64,000 nt of DNA from an uncultured Microbacterium sp. (GTDB taxonomy: Bacteria > Actinomycetota > Actinomycetes > Actinomycetales > Microbacteriaceae), in the NCBI RefSeq assembly GCF_947489255.1, contig NZ_CANLCY010000003.1, forward strand, positions 310,001-374,000, read 5' to 3'. The translations under genes and the position numbers were made by a program. This document shows, in pieces, positions 14,563 through 23,174 of this stretch (positions are counted from its first letter, which is position 1; the number at the start of each line of letters is the position of its first letter). The notes below the pieces were generated by a model. It made no database searches and was not told the DNA's origin. It worked only from the letters and a program-made list of their open reading frames with translations.

Positions 14563-15492
14563 TCAGCGATCCAGCGTCCGCCGCGGCGTCGCGCCGTACG
14601 CGTCGCGGTAGGCCCGGGCGAAAGCCGCGAGGTCGAGGAATCCCCAGCGGGCCGCGATGTCGGCGACGCTCGTGATCGTCGGGTCCGCGGCCAGCAGGTC
14701 CGCGTGCGCGGCGCTCAGACGTGCGTGCGCCAGATAGTCCTCGGGAGTGGATGCCAGGTGCCCGTTGGCGAGGAACGCGCGGCGCAGGCCCTGCGTCGAG
14801 GTCCCGACCGCACGGGCGGCGTCGTCGACCGTGACGGGCAACGAGGCGTGGTCGTCGATCCACGAGCTCGCCGCCGCGTACAGCGACGCCTGCTCGATCG
14901 CCGACGCCCGCCGTTCGCGCGGATCACCGAGAAGGGGGAACGCCTCGAGCGTCGCCGCGACGAGCGCACGACGCACGTGGGCGCGCACGAGCGGCTCGGC
15001 GAGCAGGGGTGTCTGCGTGAGCGACCAGCGCAGAGTCGCCAGCCAGTAGTCCCGCAGCCGCCGCGAGACGGGACCGGAATCGCCGAAGCGGACCTCCAGG
15101 GCGTCGTCGCCGTACATCGTGCGAGCCGCCTCACGGAGCCAGTCCGCGTCGAAGGTCAACAGCTGCACCTCGGTCCGGTCCGCACTCCCGATCAGTTCGT
15201 GCCCGGGCTCGACGATGCCCGGCTCGACGCTGTAGTCGCCGTGGCGCGCGCCGATACGCCAGGCGTACCCGGGGCCCGAGGTGGCGAAGAAGAAACGGTC
15301 GGCCTCGTAGACGATCTCCGCCCGGCAGTCCCAGGCGAGGCGCCGCAGCGCGAAAGCCGCATCGCCGACCGCGTGCTCCGCGATCGACACGCGATCCGCC
15401 AGGACGTCGACATGACCGTACTGCGCCTGGAGCCAGGCGTGCGTGTCGGCGGCGTCGTCGGTGCGGACGCGCGAATCGAAGAAGTCGTTCAT
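14563..15492 (-). CDS. AraC-family transcriptional regulator
   Basis: 309 residues from the ATG at 15492. An N-terminal AraC-binding-like cupin region (about 1-190) precedes two helix-turn-helix motifs in the last 100 residues: DDAARAVGTSTQGLRRAF (first HTH) and DIAARWGFLDLAAFARAYRDAYG (second HTH with the GF.....F.R.F-like pattern). The effector is unknown. An in-frame ATG at 15537 would add 15 residues; neither start has a good ribosome site. Ends two bases after the acidic repeat gene on the other strand and is divergent from the GNAT gene at 15579, whose promoter it may control. Confidence 0.88.
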   Translation of the reverse strand: MNDFFDSRVRTDDAADTHAWLQAQYGHVDVLADRVSIAEHAVGDAAFALRRLAWDCRAEIVYEADRFFFATSGPGYAWRIGARHGDYSVEPGIVEPGHELIGSADRTEVQLLTFDADWLREAARTMYGDDALEVRFGDSGPVSRRLRDYWLATLRWSLTQTPLLAEPLVRAHVRRALVAATLEAFPLLGDPRERRASAIEQASLYAAASSWIDDHASLPVTVDDAARAVGTSTQGLRRAFLANGHLASTPEDYLAHARLSAAHADLLAADPTITSVADIAARWGFLDLAAFARAYRDAYGATPRRTLDR

Positions 15493-15578
15493 GGCGAGGA
15501 GCGCTAGACCCCTGAAAGACGTCGCAGCACGCCCCATGATAGTTAACCTCCGCTTCGAAACCGCCGGGAGAGAACCCC

Positions 15579-16043
15579 ATGACCGATGAACCCGTCATCC
15601 GCCCCATCCACCCCGACGACGCCGGCGAGGTGCTGACGATCCAACGCGCCGCGTTCGCGAGCGAAGCCCTCATCTACGGCGATCCCGACATGCCGCCCCT
15701 CACGCAGACCCTCGAGGAGCTCGCCGCGGAACTCGTGGAGAACCTCGGCTGCGTCGCGGTGACCGGCGGTCGCATCGTCGGCGCGGTGCGCGCCCGCCGC
15801 GACGGCGACCTGCTGCTGATCGGCCGCCTCGCGATCGCGCCCGACCAGCAGGGGGAAGGGCTGGGGACGCTGCTGCTCGCGGCGGTGGAGGACCGCGGAC
15901 GGGATGCCGGAGCCACCGAGGCCGAACTCTTCACCGGAGGCTTGAGCGAGGCGAACCAGCGCCTGTACGAGCGCGAGGGCTATCAGCGCACCGAGACCAC
16001 CGCCGACGGCGAGATCTTCTACCGCAAGCGCCTCGACGCCTGA
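15579..16043 (+). CDS. GNAT-family N-acetyltransferase
   Basis: 154 residues. The acetyl-CoA loop is in LAIAPDQQGEGLGTLLLAAVE (motif A, R/Q-x-x-G-x-G/A as QQGEGLG, about residues 87-96), with the C-terminal Y-x-R-x-GY segment (LYEREGYQRTE). Acetylates an amine on an unknown small molecule or protein. ATG 15579 follows GGGAGAG. Divergent from the AraC regulator, with the A/T-rich ATAGTTAAC in the 86-bp gap. Confidence 0.9.
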   Translation: MTDEPVIRPIHPDDAGEVLTIQRAAFASEALIYGDPDMPPLTQTLEELAAELVENLGCVAVTGGRIVGAVRARRDGDLLLIGRLAIAPDQQGEGLGTLLLAAVEDRGRDAGATEAELFTGGLSEANQRLYEREGYQRTETTADGEIFYRKRLDA

Positions 16044-16051
16044 GCGGCCCC

Positions 16052-16201
16052 GGTGGCTTCGACAGGCTCAGCCACCTCCCCCGCACGCCAGGCCCCGAAG
16101 CAGCCCCGGTGGCTTCGACAGGCTCAGCCACCTCCCGCGAACGCCACGCCCCGACTTAGCTCCGGCGCGCTCGCCAGGTCCCTGAGCCTGTCGAAGGGAC
16201 C
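16052..16201. repeat. Three REP-like 25-bp palindromes
   Basis: Units at 16052-16076, 16108-16132 (both arms GGTGGC/GCCACC) and 16177-16201 (arms GGTCCC/GGGACC, inverted core). All share the 13-base core TTCGACAGGCTCA. They occupy the gap between convergent GNAT and SDR genes and could also act as terminators. Confidence 0.88.
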
Positions 16202-16268
16202 GGGCCCCGCCCGCACGCCGAAGGGCCGCCGCCCGTTCCCGGACGACGGCCCCGCCTGCGGTCGCCGC

Positions 16269-17162
16269 TTACGGCGTCGGCATCCCGCCGTTGACGTTCA
16301 GCGTCTCGCCGATGACGTAGCTCGACTCCGCCGAGGCGAGGTACACGTACGCCGGAGCGAGCTCGGCGGGCTGGCCCATGCGTCCGAGCGGCGTCTCCTC
16401 GCCGAACTCGTCGACCTTCTCGTCGGGCTGGCCGTCGGTGACCTGCAGCGGCGTCCAGATCGGTCCCGGAGCCACGGCGTTGACGCGGATACCCTTGGGC
16501 GCCAGCTGCTGGCCGAGCGCCTTGGTGAAGGTGTTGATCGTCGCCTTCGTCGAGGCGTAGTCGACGAGGATCGGCGCCGGCGAGTACGCCTGGATCGAGG
16601 TGGTGTTGATGATCGTCGAACCGGGCTTCAGGTGGGGCACGGCCTCCTTGCAGATCCAGAACATCGCGTAGACGTTGGTCTTGAAGGTGTCGTCGAACTC
16701 CTCGTCGGTCAGCGTGGTGACGTCTTCGTTGAAGATCTGCTTGCCGCCGTTGTTGACGACGATGTCGAGGCCGCCGAGGCCCTCGACCGCTTCCTTCACG
16801 AGCGTGCGGGCGTACTCGCGCTCGCGCAGGTCGCCGGGGATCTGCACGACGGTCGCGCCGGCATCGCGCAGGATGCCGGCGATGCGATCGGCATCCACCT
16901 TCTCCTCCGGCAGGTACGACATCGCGACCGACGCCCCCTCGCGGGCGAACGCGATCGCCGTGGCCGCACCGATGCCCGAATCGGCACCGGTGATGAGGGC
17001 CTTCCGGCCCTTCAGCCGATCGGTGCCGACGTAGGTGTCTTCGCCGAGGGCGGCCTTCGGCGTCAGCTCGGCGTCGAGGCCGGGCTCCTTCTGGTCCTGC
17101 GACTGCGGGTCGATGTCGGCGTAGAGCTTGGCCGGGTCGGTGAAGGTGTACTGCGTGCTCAT
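16269..17162 (-). CDS. SDR oxidoreductase, general-stress YhdF/YghA-like
   Basis: 297 residues. A 40-residue N-terminal extension (YADIDPQSQDQKEPG...) is typical of the YhdF/YghA glucose-dehydrogenase-like SDRs. Cofactor motif TGADSGIG (about 63-70), NNGG, catalytic Ser in TTSIQ and YASTK giving Tyr and Lys. C-terminal GETLNVNGG is the usual SDR end. Start ATG 17162 with AAAGGAC upstream. Probably reduces sugars or aldehydes with NADP(H); Bacillus relatives belong to the general stress regulon. It follows the GH15 gene in the same direction with a 52-bp gap, so cotranscription is possible. Confidence 0.92.
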   Translation of the reverse strand: MSTQYTFTDPAKLYADIDPQSQDQKEPGLDAELTPKAALGEDTYVGTDRLKGRKALITGADSGIGAATAIAFAREGASVAMSYLPEEKVDADRIAGILRDAGATVVQIPGDLREREYARTLVKEAVEGLGGLDIVVNNGGKQIFNEDVTTLTDEEFDDTFKTNVYAMFWICKEAVPHLKPGSTIINTTSIQAYSPAPILVDYASTKATINTFTKALGQQLAPKGIRVNAVAPGPIWTPLQVTDGQPDEKVDEFGEETPLGRMGQPAELAPAYVYLASAESSYVIGETLNVNGGMPTP

Positions 17163-17214
17163 GGCGAGTCCTTTCATAGGGGGATGCCGGGGCGGAGGCC
17201 GCCTCGGCGGAGAG

Positions 17215-19023
17215 TCAGCGGTTCTTCAGCGCGGCCTCGTCGACGAGGTCGCGGATGACGAGAGCGGCGTTGATGAGGGCGAGGTGACTGAGCGCCTGCG
17301 GCAGATTGCCCCAGAACGCCCCGTCGGACTCGGCGATCATCTCGGAGTAGATCCCGACGTCGTTGCCCTGCGCGACGAGCGCGTCCATCGCCTCGAGGGC
17401 TTCGTCGTGCCGACCGACGCAGGCCAGGGCCGTGGCCCGCCAGAACGCGCAGGCGACGAACGTCTGCTCCTCCTGGTCCATGCCCGTGTAGCGGTAGACG
17501 AGGTGGTTCTCGGTGGTGAGACGTGCGGTGATGGCATCCAGGGTCTTCGACATCCGCTCGCCCCGGTCGAAACCGGTGGGCGCGTGCAGCAGCACGGAGG
17601 CGTCGAGATCTTCGCTGCCGGACGCGAGCGTGTAGGCCTGCAGCTTCTCCGACCAGCAACGCTCCTCGACCCAGCGGTGGATGCGGTCGCGCTCGGCGCG
17701 CCAGCGATCGCCGTTGTCGGGGATGTGACCGCCGTCGGCGAGCCACTGGGCGTCGTCGAGCGCCTTCCAGCACCCCATCTTCGACGAGGTGTAGTGACGC
17801 AGCTCCGGGAGCTCCCACATGCCGGAGTCCTCGCGGCGCCAGAGGTCGCACGTGCGGTCGGCGACGTCTGCCAGCAGGCGCCCGGTCTGGGTGTCGAGGC
17901 GATTGCCGGCCTCGACGTACGTGCGGCACAGCGCGATCAGGTCGCCGTAGACCCCGAGTTGCAGCTGCCCCTGCGCCGGGTTGCCGGTGACGACCGGCTG
18001 ATTGCCGTTCCATCCCGGCACCTGATGCTTCTCGAGCCCGATCTCGGCGTCGCCGTCGAGCGTGTACATCACCTGCACCTCGGGACCGTTCTTCCGGATC
18101 GTCCGCAACAGCCACGAGATGGCGGCGTGCGTCTCCTCGCGCAGACCGAAGCCGACCCAGGCGTGGGCGGTGTAGGCGAGGTCACGGACCCAGGCGAAGC
18201 GGTAGTCCCAGTTCTTGCCGCCGCGCGGGTTCTCGGGCAACGACGTCGTCGCCGCGGCCGCGATCGCCCCGGTCGGGCTGAACAGCAGGAGCTTGAGGGC
18301 GAGAGCGCTGCGCTGCACGTCGTCGGCCCACGGCCCCTCGTACGAGAACTCGTCCGACCACATCGTCCAGCCGCCGATCGTGCGGTCGATGCCCCGGTCC
18401 ACGTTCTTCGCGTCGGGGATGCGCAGGGGCTCGCCCTCGGTCGCGGCGATCACGAGGAGATGCCGCGAGCCCTTCGTGGTCGTGAACCCTCCGTCGATGC
18501 TCTCGTTGCCGGCATCCGGATCGCCGTGGAGTCCGTGCTCGTGGCCGGTCACCGCCAGCGAGACGTGGTCGACGCGCATGATCGAGAAGCCGTCGATGCG
18601 TTCGGTCCAGGGGGCCGCCGAGCGCAGCATGGTGCCCGGCTGCACGCACCACGCGAACTCCACCTCGCCCTCCACGCCGTCGACGCGGCGGGCGAGCTCT
18701 GCCCACGGCAGGCGTCCGGCGATACCCGTGACCATCGCGTCGGTGACGGTCGCGACCCCGGATGCCGTGGTGAACGTGGTCTCGAGGACATTGGTACGCG
18801 GGATGTACCGCCGCGTGACCTCGTACTCCTCCACGGGCGCCAGTTCGATGCATCCCCCCGCGGACTCGTCGACGAGACGGGCGAACACCGGACGCGAGTG
18901 GATGTTGGGCAGCGGGAGCCAGTCCACCGATCCGTCCAGGCCGATGAGCGCGACCGTTCGACCGTCGCCGATCGCGGCGTAGTCGCGGAGGGGCCGAGAC
19001 GGTGCGGGAGGAGTGGGAGCCAC
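17215..19023 (-). CDS. GH15 glycoside hydrolase (trehalase/glucoamylase type)
   Basis: 602 residues of the bacterial GH15 family: N-terminal beta-sandwich (about 1-270, RDYAAIGDGRTVALIG near the start) and a C-terminal (alpha/alpha)6 barrel. Signature segments are NWDYRFAWVRDLAYT (about 270-285) and GMWELPELRHYTSSKMGCW (about 400-418), which holds a catalytic Glu. No signal peptide, so cytosolic. Members in mycobacteria are trehalases; others are glucoamylases or dextranases, so the substrate is uncertain. The start is GTG 19023, exactly six bases after a TAGCGT -10 (minus strand 19035-19030): a leaderless transcript is predicted. Confidence 0.93.
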   Translation of the reverse strand: MAPTPPAPSRPLRDYAAIGDGRTVALIGLDGSVDWLPLPNIHSRPVFARLVDESAGGCIELAPVEEYEVTRRYIPRTNVLETTFTTASGVATVTDAMVTGIAGRLPWAELARRVDGVEGEVEFAWCVQPGTMLRSAAPWTERIDGFSIMRVDHVSLAVTGHEHGLHGDPDAGNESIDGGFTTTKGSRHLLVIAATEGEPLRIPDAKNVDRGIDRTIGGWTMWSDEFSYEGPWADDVQRSALALKLLLFSPTGAIAAAATTSLPENPRGGKNWDYRFAWVRDLAYTAHAWVGFGLREETHAAISWLLRTIRKNGPEVQVMYTLDGDAEIGLEKHQVPGWNGNQPVVTGNPAQGQLQLGVYGDLIALCRTYVEAGNRLDTQTGRLLADVADRTCDLWRREDSGMWELPELRHYTSSKMGCWKALDDAQWLADGGHIPDNGDRWRAERDRIHRWVEERCWSEKLQAYTLASGSEDLDASVLLHAPTGFDRGERMSKTLDAITARLTTENHLVYRYTGMDQEEQTFVACAFWRATALACVGRHDEALEAMDALVAQGNDVGIYSEMIAESDGAFWGNLPQALSHLALINAALVIRDLVDEAALKNR

Positions 19024-19189
19024 GTCTTCACGCTAGGAATCGGGCGGCGAGGCTCCCCCGGGGTTGTCGTTCGACCCGCGAGCGGCTACGGCGGACTCCG
19101 GTACCTCTCCTCCGACGCCCTCGCAACCCCCGCCGCGCGCCCGGGCGTGCGGCCTAACGTCGCTATCGACCGTGACGAAAGGAACGCGC

Positions 19190-19750
19190 ATGTCCACCAC
19201 CACGAAGGACGCCCCCACCAAGAACCGCCGCCGCCCCGCGCGCGGAGGCAGCGGTCCGGAGACCACCGACGAGCAGAACGCCGAGAAGGGTTTCCAGGCG
19301 TCGGAGCAGCTGACCGACGCCCTGCAGGCCGTGCTGGTCGACCTCATCGAGCTGTCGATCCAGGGCAAGCAGGCCCACTGGAACGTCGTCGGCAAGAACT
19401 TCCGCGACACCCACCTGCAGCTCGACGAGATCATCGACGCCGCGCGCGAGTTCGGTGACGAGGTCGCCGAGCGCATGCGCTCGCTGCACGCCCTGCCCGA
19501 CGGCCGCAGCGACACCGTCGCCGAGACCACCACTCTCCCCGAGTTCCCTCAGGGCGAGGTCGACACGGCCGAGGTCATCGACCTCATCACCGAGCGCCTG
19601 GACGCCGTCGTCGGCACCGTCCGCGACGTGCACGATGACGTCGACGACGAAGACCCCACGAGCGCCGACATCCTGCACGGCGTGCTCGAGCGTCTCGAGC
19701 AGCTGTCGTGGATGGTCAGCGCCGAGAACCGCGTCGCCCGCAAGTCGTAA
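19190..19750 (+). CDS. dps: Dps-type ferritin-like DNA-protection protein
   Basis: 186 residues. A Lys/Arg-rich N-terminal tail (KNRRRPARGG) of about 35 residues, suited to DNA binding, precedes the ferritin-like four-helix bundle. Intersubunit ferroxidase residues are visible as H63 (QAHWNVVG), H75, D79 (THLQLDE) and D90/E91. It oxidises Fe(II) with H2O2 and shields DNA. Start ATG 19190 after GAAAGGAA; a TAACGT -10 lies about 30 bases upstream. The upstream in-frame ATG at 19064 overlaps the GH15 promoter and is rejected. Closed by the terminator at 19767. Confidence 0.94.
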   Translation: MSTTTKDAPTKNRRRPARGGSGPETTDEQNAEKGFQASEQLTDALQAVLVDLIELSIQGKQAHWNVVGKNFRDTHLQLDEIIDAAREFGDEVAERMRSLHALPDGRSDTVAETTTLPEFPQGEVDTAEVIDLITERLDAVVGTVRDVHDDVDDEDPTSADILHGVLERLEQLSWMVSAENRVARKS

Positions 19751-19766
19751 GAGCGACCGCAGATAC

Positions 19767-19798
19767 CGGATGCCGGGGCCTCAAGGCCTCGGCATCCG
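19767..19798. terminator. Intrinsic terminator with GGATGCC core
   Basis: CGGATGCCG (19767-19775) pairs with CGGCATCCG (19790-19798); the intervening bases form an inner GGCC/GGCC pair around TCAA. Lies between convergent dps and the coiled-coil gene. Confidence 0.8.
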
Positions 19799-19853
19799 TC
19801 GTTCGTGCGAGGCTCAGGCCGCCGCGGCCCCTGCCCGTCGCGAACGGGGAGCG

Positions 19854-20333
19854 TCAGCCGCGCGCGATCAGGAGGGGCGGCTGCGGACCTTCCAGCCGTG
19901 CGAGCGACGCCTTCATCTCGATGATGCTGTCGCTCATGCCGGCGATCTTCGTGGTGATGGCGAGGATGTTCGCGTCGATCTTCAGCAGCCGGTCGTCGAT
20001 CTGACGTTCGCGGGCGTCGATCCGAGCCATGCGCTCGTCGAAACGGGCGTCGGCGCGGTCCATGCGGGCATCCGCGCGCTCCATGCGGGCCTCGAGGCGG
20101 TCGAACCGGTGGTCGATCAGTTCGAACCGGTGGTCGATCTGTTCGAACCGTTGATCGACCTGCTCGAATCTCCGGTCGACCTGTTCGAACCGCCGGTCGA
20201 CCTGCGCGAAGTTGCGGTCGGTGCGACGCTCACCTCGATCGAGCATCCACTTCATACCGCCGAGGATCGCCGCGGAGAACGTGAGGAAGAACGCGGCGAG
20301 GGCGATGAACACCTGTGCAGTGTCGAGAGTCAC
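19854..20333 (-). CDS. Membrane-anchored coiled-coil protein with 7-residue repeats
   Basis: 159 residues: one N-terminal transmembrane helix (about residues 8-27) followed by ten consecutive 7-residue repeats of the form xRF(E/D)xxD (RRFEQVD, QRFEQID, HRFELID ...), then a shorter helix. This is a strong coiled coil projecting from the membrane. Similar proteins are annotated as hypothetical or DUF1640-like. Start GTG 20333 after GGAAGGATCGGCC. The repeated protein motif is encoded by repeated DNA around 20090-20220, so copy number could vary. Confidence 0.8.
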   Translation of the reverse strand: MTLDTAQVFIALAAFFLTFSAAILGGMKWMLDRGERRTDRNFAQVDRRFEQVDRRFEQVDQRFEQIDHRFELIDHRFDRLEARMERADARMDRADARFDERMARIDARERQIDDRLLKIDANILAITTKIAGMSDSIIEMKASLARLEGPQPPLLIARG

Positions 20334-20389
20334 GGCCGATCCTTCCCGTTCGCGGCGTGCGTCCAATTTACGACACCACTCAGCAGGAA

Positions 20390-20407
20390 TCACATGCGCA
20401 CATGTGA
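20390..20407. promoter_or_regulatory. Palindrome TCACATG-N4-CATGTGA
   Basis: A 7-bp inverted repeat with a CGCA spacer lies upstream of the coiled-coil gene (start 20333), near where the -35 of a TAAATT -10 (minus strand, about 20367-20372) would be. Likely a repressor or activator site; the protein is unknown. Confidence 0.45.
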
Positions 20408-20449
20408 TCGGTGGAGAACTTCACCCATCGACGGGCCGGGGAGAAGGGG

Positions 20450-23041
20450 TCAGAGCCGCAGCACCTCGGTGACCCGCACGACCGCCGTCCCCTCCTCCTC
20501 GGAGGCGGAGAGATCGACCTCGGCGCGGATGCGCCAATCGTGGTCGCCCGCGGGATCGTCGATGGTCTGCTCGACGCGCCAGAAGCCTTCGGCGGCTTCG
20601 GACTCGTCGATGTCCACGAGGGCGGACGACCGGGACGCTCCGCCGGTGCCGATCGCATCGTGCTCGTCGAAGTACCGGTCGAGGACGTCGGGCCACCCGG
20701 CATCCGGATCCAGCTCGACGAGCTCGTCGTCGCGCTGCAGGGCCGCCAGCTGCACACGGCGGAACATCTCGTTGCGCACGAGCACGACGAAGGCGCGGCG
20801 GTTGGTGAGGATCGACGGCGGAGCCGGCGGCACCACCGGCGCGTCGGGATCGTCGGCGGGGTTGATGAGCTGCTCCCACTCGTCGACGAGGCTCGAATCG
20901 ACCTGCCGCACCAGTTCACCGAGCCACGCGATGAGGTCGAGCAGGTCGGGGGTCTGCGCGTCCACCGGCACGGTCTGCCTGATCGCGCGGTAGGCGTCGC
21001 TCAGGTAGCGCAGCACGAGCCCTTCGCTGCGGGCGAGCTGGTATAGCGAGACGTACTCGCCGAACGAGCACGCCCGCTCGAACATGTCGCGCACGACCGA
21101 TTTCGGCGACAGCTCGAAGTCGCGGATCCACGGCTGACTCGACGCGAACACCTCGTACGCCTGGGCGAGCAGGTCGTCGAGGGGCTTGGGCCAGGTGATC
21201 TCCTCGAGCAGTTCCATGCGCTCGTCGTACTCGATGCCCTCGCGCTTCATCGCCGCCACGGCCTCCCCGCGCGCGCGGAACTGCTGCTGCGACAGGATCG
21301 GACGCGGGTCGTCCAGGGTCGCCTCGATGACGCTCACCACGTCGAGCGCGTAGTGCCCCGTGCCCACGCCGCCGGCGGCGGCCGTGGCATCCGGCCCCCT
21401 CCCCAGCTCGACCGCGGGGTCGAGCATCTCGATCGCGGCGAGCGCGAAGGGCGACAGGGGCTGGTTGAGTGCGAAGTTCGGCTGAAGGTCGACGGTGAGC
21501 CGAATGCGCGAGTCGCCAATATTCGTCGCTTCAGGGCCGCTCGAAGCGACGGATTCCGGCGACTCACGCGGGGGGACGACCTCGACCACACCGGCCTGCA
21601 CCAGGGTGCGGAAGATCGCGATCGCGCGACGGGCGAGCTCGTACTGGCGGGCGCGGGGCTCGTGGTTGTCGAACACCAGCGCGCGGACGTTCGCGAACAC
21701 GTCGCCGCCGCGCGCGATGACGTTGATGAGCATCGCGGCGCTGAGCTTCATCTGCGGCTGCAGCGGCTCGGGCTCCGCCGCGACGAGGCGGTCGTAGCTC
21801 TGCTCGGTCCAGTTGACGAAGCCCTGCGGCGCCTTCTTGCGCACGATCTTCTTCTGCTTCTTCAGGTCGTCGCCGGCCTTGAGGATCTGAGCTGCGTTCT
21901 CGATCTCGTGGTCGGGTGCCATGACGACGACCGTTCCCGCGGTGTCGTAACCCGCGCGGCCGGCGCGGCCCGCGATCTGGTGGAACTCGCGCGCGGAGAG
22001 CTGGCGCATGCGCGTGCCGTCGTACTTCGTCAGCGCGGTCATGAGCACGGTGCGGATCGGCACGTTGATGCCGACGCCGAGGGTGTCGGTGCCGCAGATG
22101 ACGCGCAGGAGCCCCCGCTGCGCGAGCGTCTCGACCAGGCGCCGGTAGCGGGGCAGCATGCCGGCGTGGTGCACGCCGATGCCGGCGCGGACGTAGCGCG
22201 AGAGCGTCTTGCCGAAGCCGGTGGTGAAGCGGAACCCGCCGATCGCCTCGGCGATCTCGTCGCGCTGCTCGCGCCCGATGATGCGGATCGACGACAACGC
22301 CTGCGCCCGTTCCATCGCAGCGGCCTGTGAGAAGTGCACCACGTAGATCGGGGCCTGCTTGGTGTCGAGCAGTTCCTGCACCGTCTCGTGCACGGGCGTG
22401 CGGGCGTACTCGAAGTGCAGCGGCACGGGGCGCTCGACGCCCGTGACACGCGCCGTGGGGCGACCGGTGCGTCGCGAGAGGTCGTCGGCGATGTCCTCGA
22501 CGTCGCCCAGGGTCGCCGACATGAGGATGAACTGCGCGCGCGTGAGCAGCAGCAGCGGCACCTGCCAGGCCCAGCCGCGATCGGCCTCGCCGTAGTAGTG
22601 GAACTCGTCCATGACGACCTGATCCACGTCGGCGTCGGCGCCCTGGCGCAGCGCGAGGTTGGCGAGGATCTCGGCGGTGCAGCAGACGATCGGCGCGTCG
22701 GCGTTCACCGACGAGTCGCCCGTGACCATGCCGACGTTCTCCGCGCCGAAGATCTCGACGAGCGCGAAGAACTTCTCGCTCACGAGGGCCTTGATCGGCG
22801 CCGTGTAGTACGTACGGCCGCCCCGGGAGAGGGATGCCGCGTGCGCGGCGACCGCCACGAGGGATTTGCCCGTGCCGGTCGGTGTCGACAGGATCACGTT
22901 CGCCCCCGACACGATCTCGATGATCGCCTCGTCCTGCGCGGGGTAGAGCGTCAGCCCGCGCGAGGCCGCCCACTCGACGAAACCGAGGTACACGGCATCC
23001 GGATCGGCACCGGTCGGCACATGTTCGAGGAGGGGGGTCAC
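20450..23041 (-). CDS. SKI2-like DEAD/DEAH-box RNA helicase with DUF3516
   Basis: 863 residues. Helicase core: Walker A TPTGTGKS (about 53-60), motif II DEFH (about 145), motif III SATLGD, and motif VI QIAGRAGRAGYD (about 355-366), the pattern of SKI2-type ATP-dependent RNA helicases. The C-terminal ~350 residues match the actinobacterial DUF3516 arrangement. Probably acts in RNA turnover or ribosome-related RNA remodelling; not proven. GTG start 23041 preceded by a G-rich GGTGGGGGA. Monocistronic, flanked by a REP-like unit at 23129. Confidence 0.92.
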   Translation of the reverse strand: MTPLLEHVPTGADPDAVYLGFVEWAASRGLTLYPAQDEAIIEIVSGANVILSTPTGTGKSLVAVAAHAASLSRGGRTYYTAPIKALVSEKFFALVEIFGAENVGMVTGDSSVNADAPIVCCTAEILANLALRQGADADVDQVVMDEFHYYGEADRGWAWQVPLLLLTRAQFILMSATLGDVEDIADDLSRRTGRPTARVTGVERPVPLHFEYARTPVHETVQELLDTKQAPIYVVHFSQAAAMERAQALSSIRIIGREQRDEIAEAIGGFRFTTGFGKTLSRYVRAGIGVHHAGMLPRYRRLVETLAQRGLLRVICGTDTLGVGINVPIRTVLMTALTKYDGTRMRQLSAREFHQIAGRAGRAGYDTAGTVVVMAPDHEIENAAQILKAGDDLKKQKKIVRKKAPQGFVNWTEQSYDRLVAAEPEPLQPQMKLSAAMLINVIARGGDVFANVRALVFDNHEPRARQYELARRAIAIFRTLVQAGVVEVVPPRESPESVASSGPEATNIGDSRIRLTVDLQPNFALNQPLSPFALAAIEMLDPAVELGRGPDATAAAGGVGTGHYALDVVSVIEATLDDPRPILSQQQFRARGEAVAAMKREGIEYDERMELLEEITWPKPLDDLLAQAYEVFASSQPWIRDFELSPKSVVRDMFERACSFGEYVSLYQLARSEGLVLRYLSDAYRAIRQTVPVDAQTPDLLDLIAWLGELVRQVDSSLVDEWEQLINPADDPDAPVVPPAPPSILTNRRAFVVLVRNEMFRRVQLAALQRDDELVELDPDAGWPDVLDRYFDEHDAIGTGGASRSSALVDIDESEAAEGFWRVEQTIDDPAGDHDWRIRAEVDLSASEEEGTAVVRVTEVLRL

Positions 23042-23128
23042 TCCCCCACCCTCTCATCCGCTGGCCGGGCTTCCGGCAGGCTCACGGACCGCCGCCCCGG
23101 GCGACCGAGGCCCATCGACCCACCACGA

Positions 23129-23153
23129 GGTGGCTGAGCCCGTCGAAGCCACC
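23129..23153. repeat. REP-like 25-bp palindrome
   Basis: Arms GGTGGC and GCCACC around the inverted core TGAGCCCGTCGAA, upstream of the helicase gene and just past the end of the next minus-strand gene. Confidence 0.8.
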
Positions 23154-23174
23154 GGCCCCACCGCCCGGTCATCC

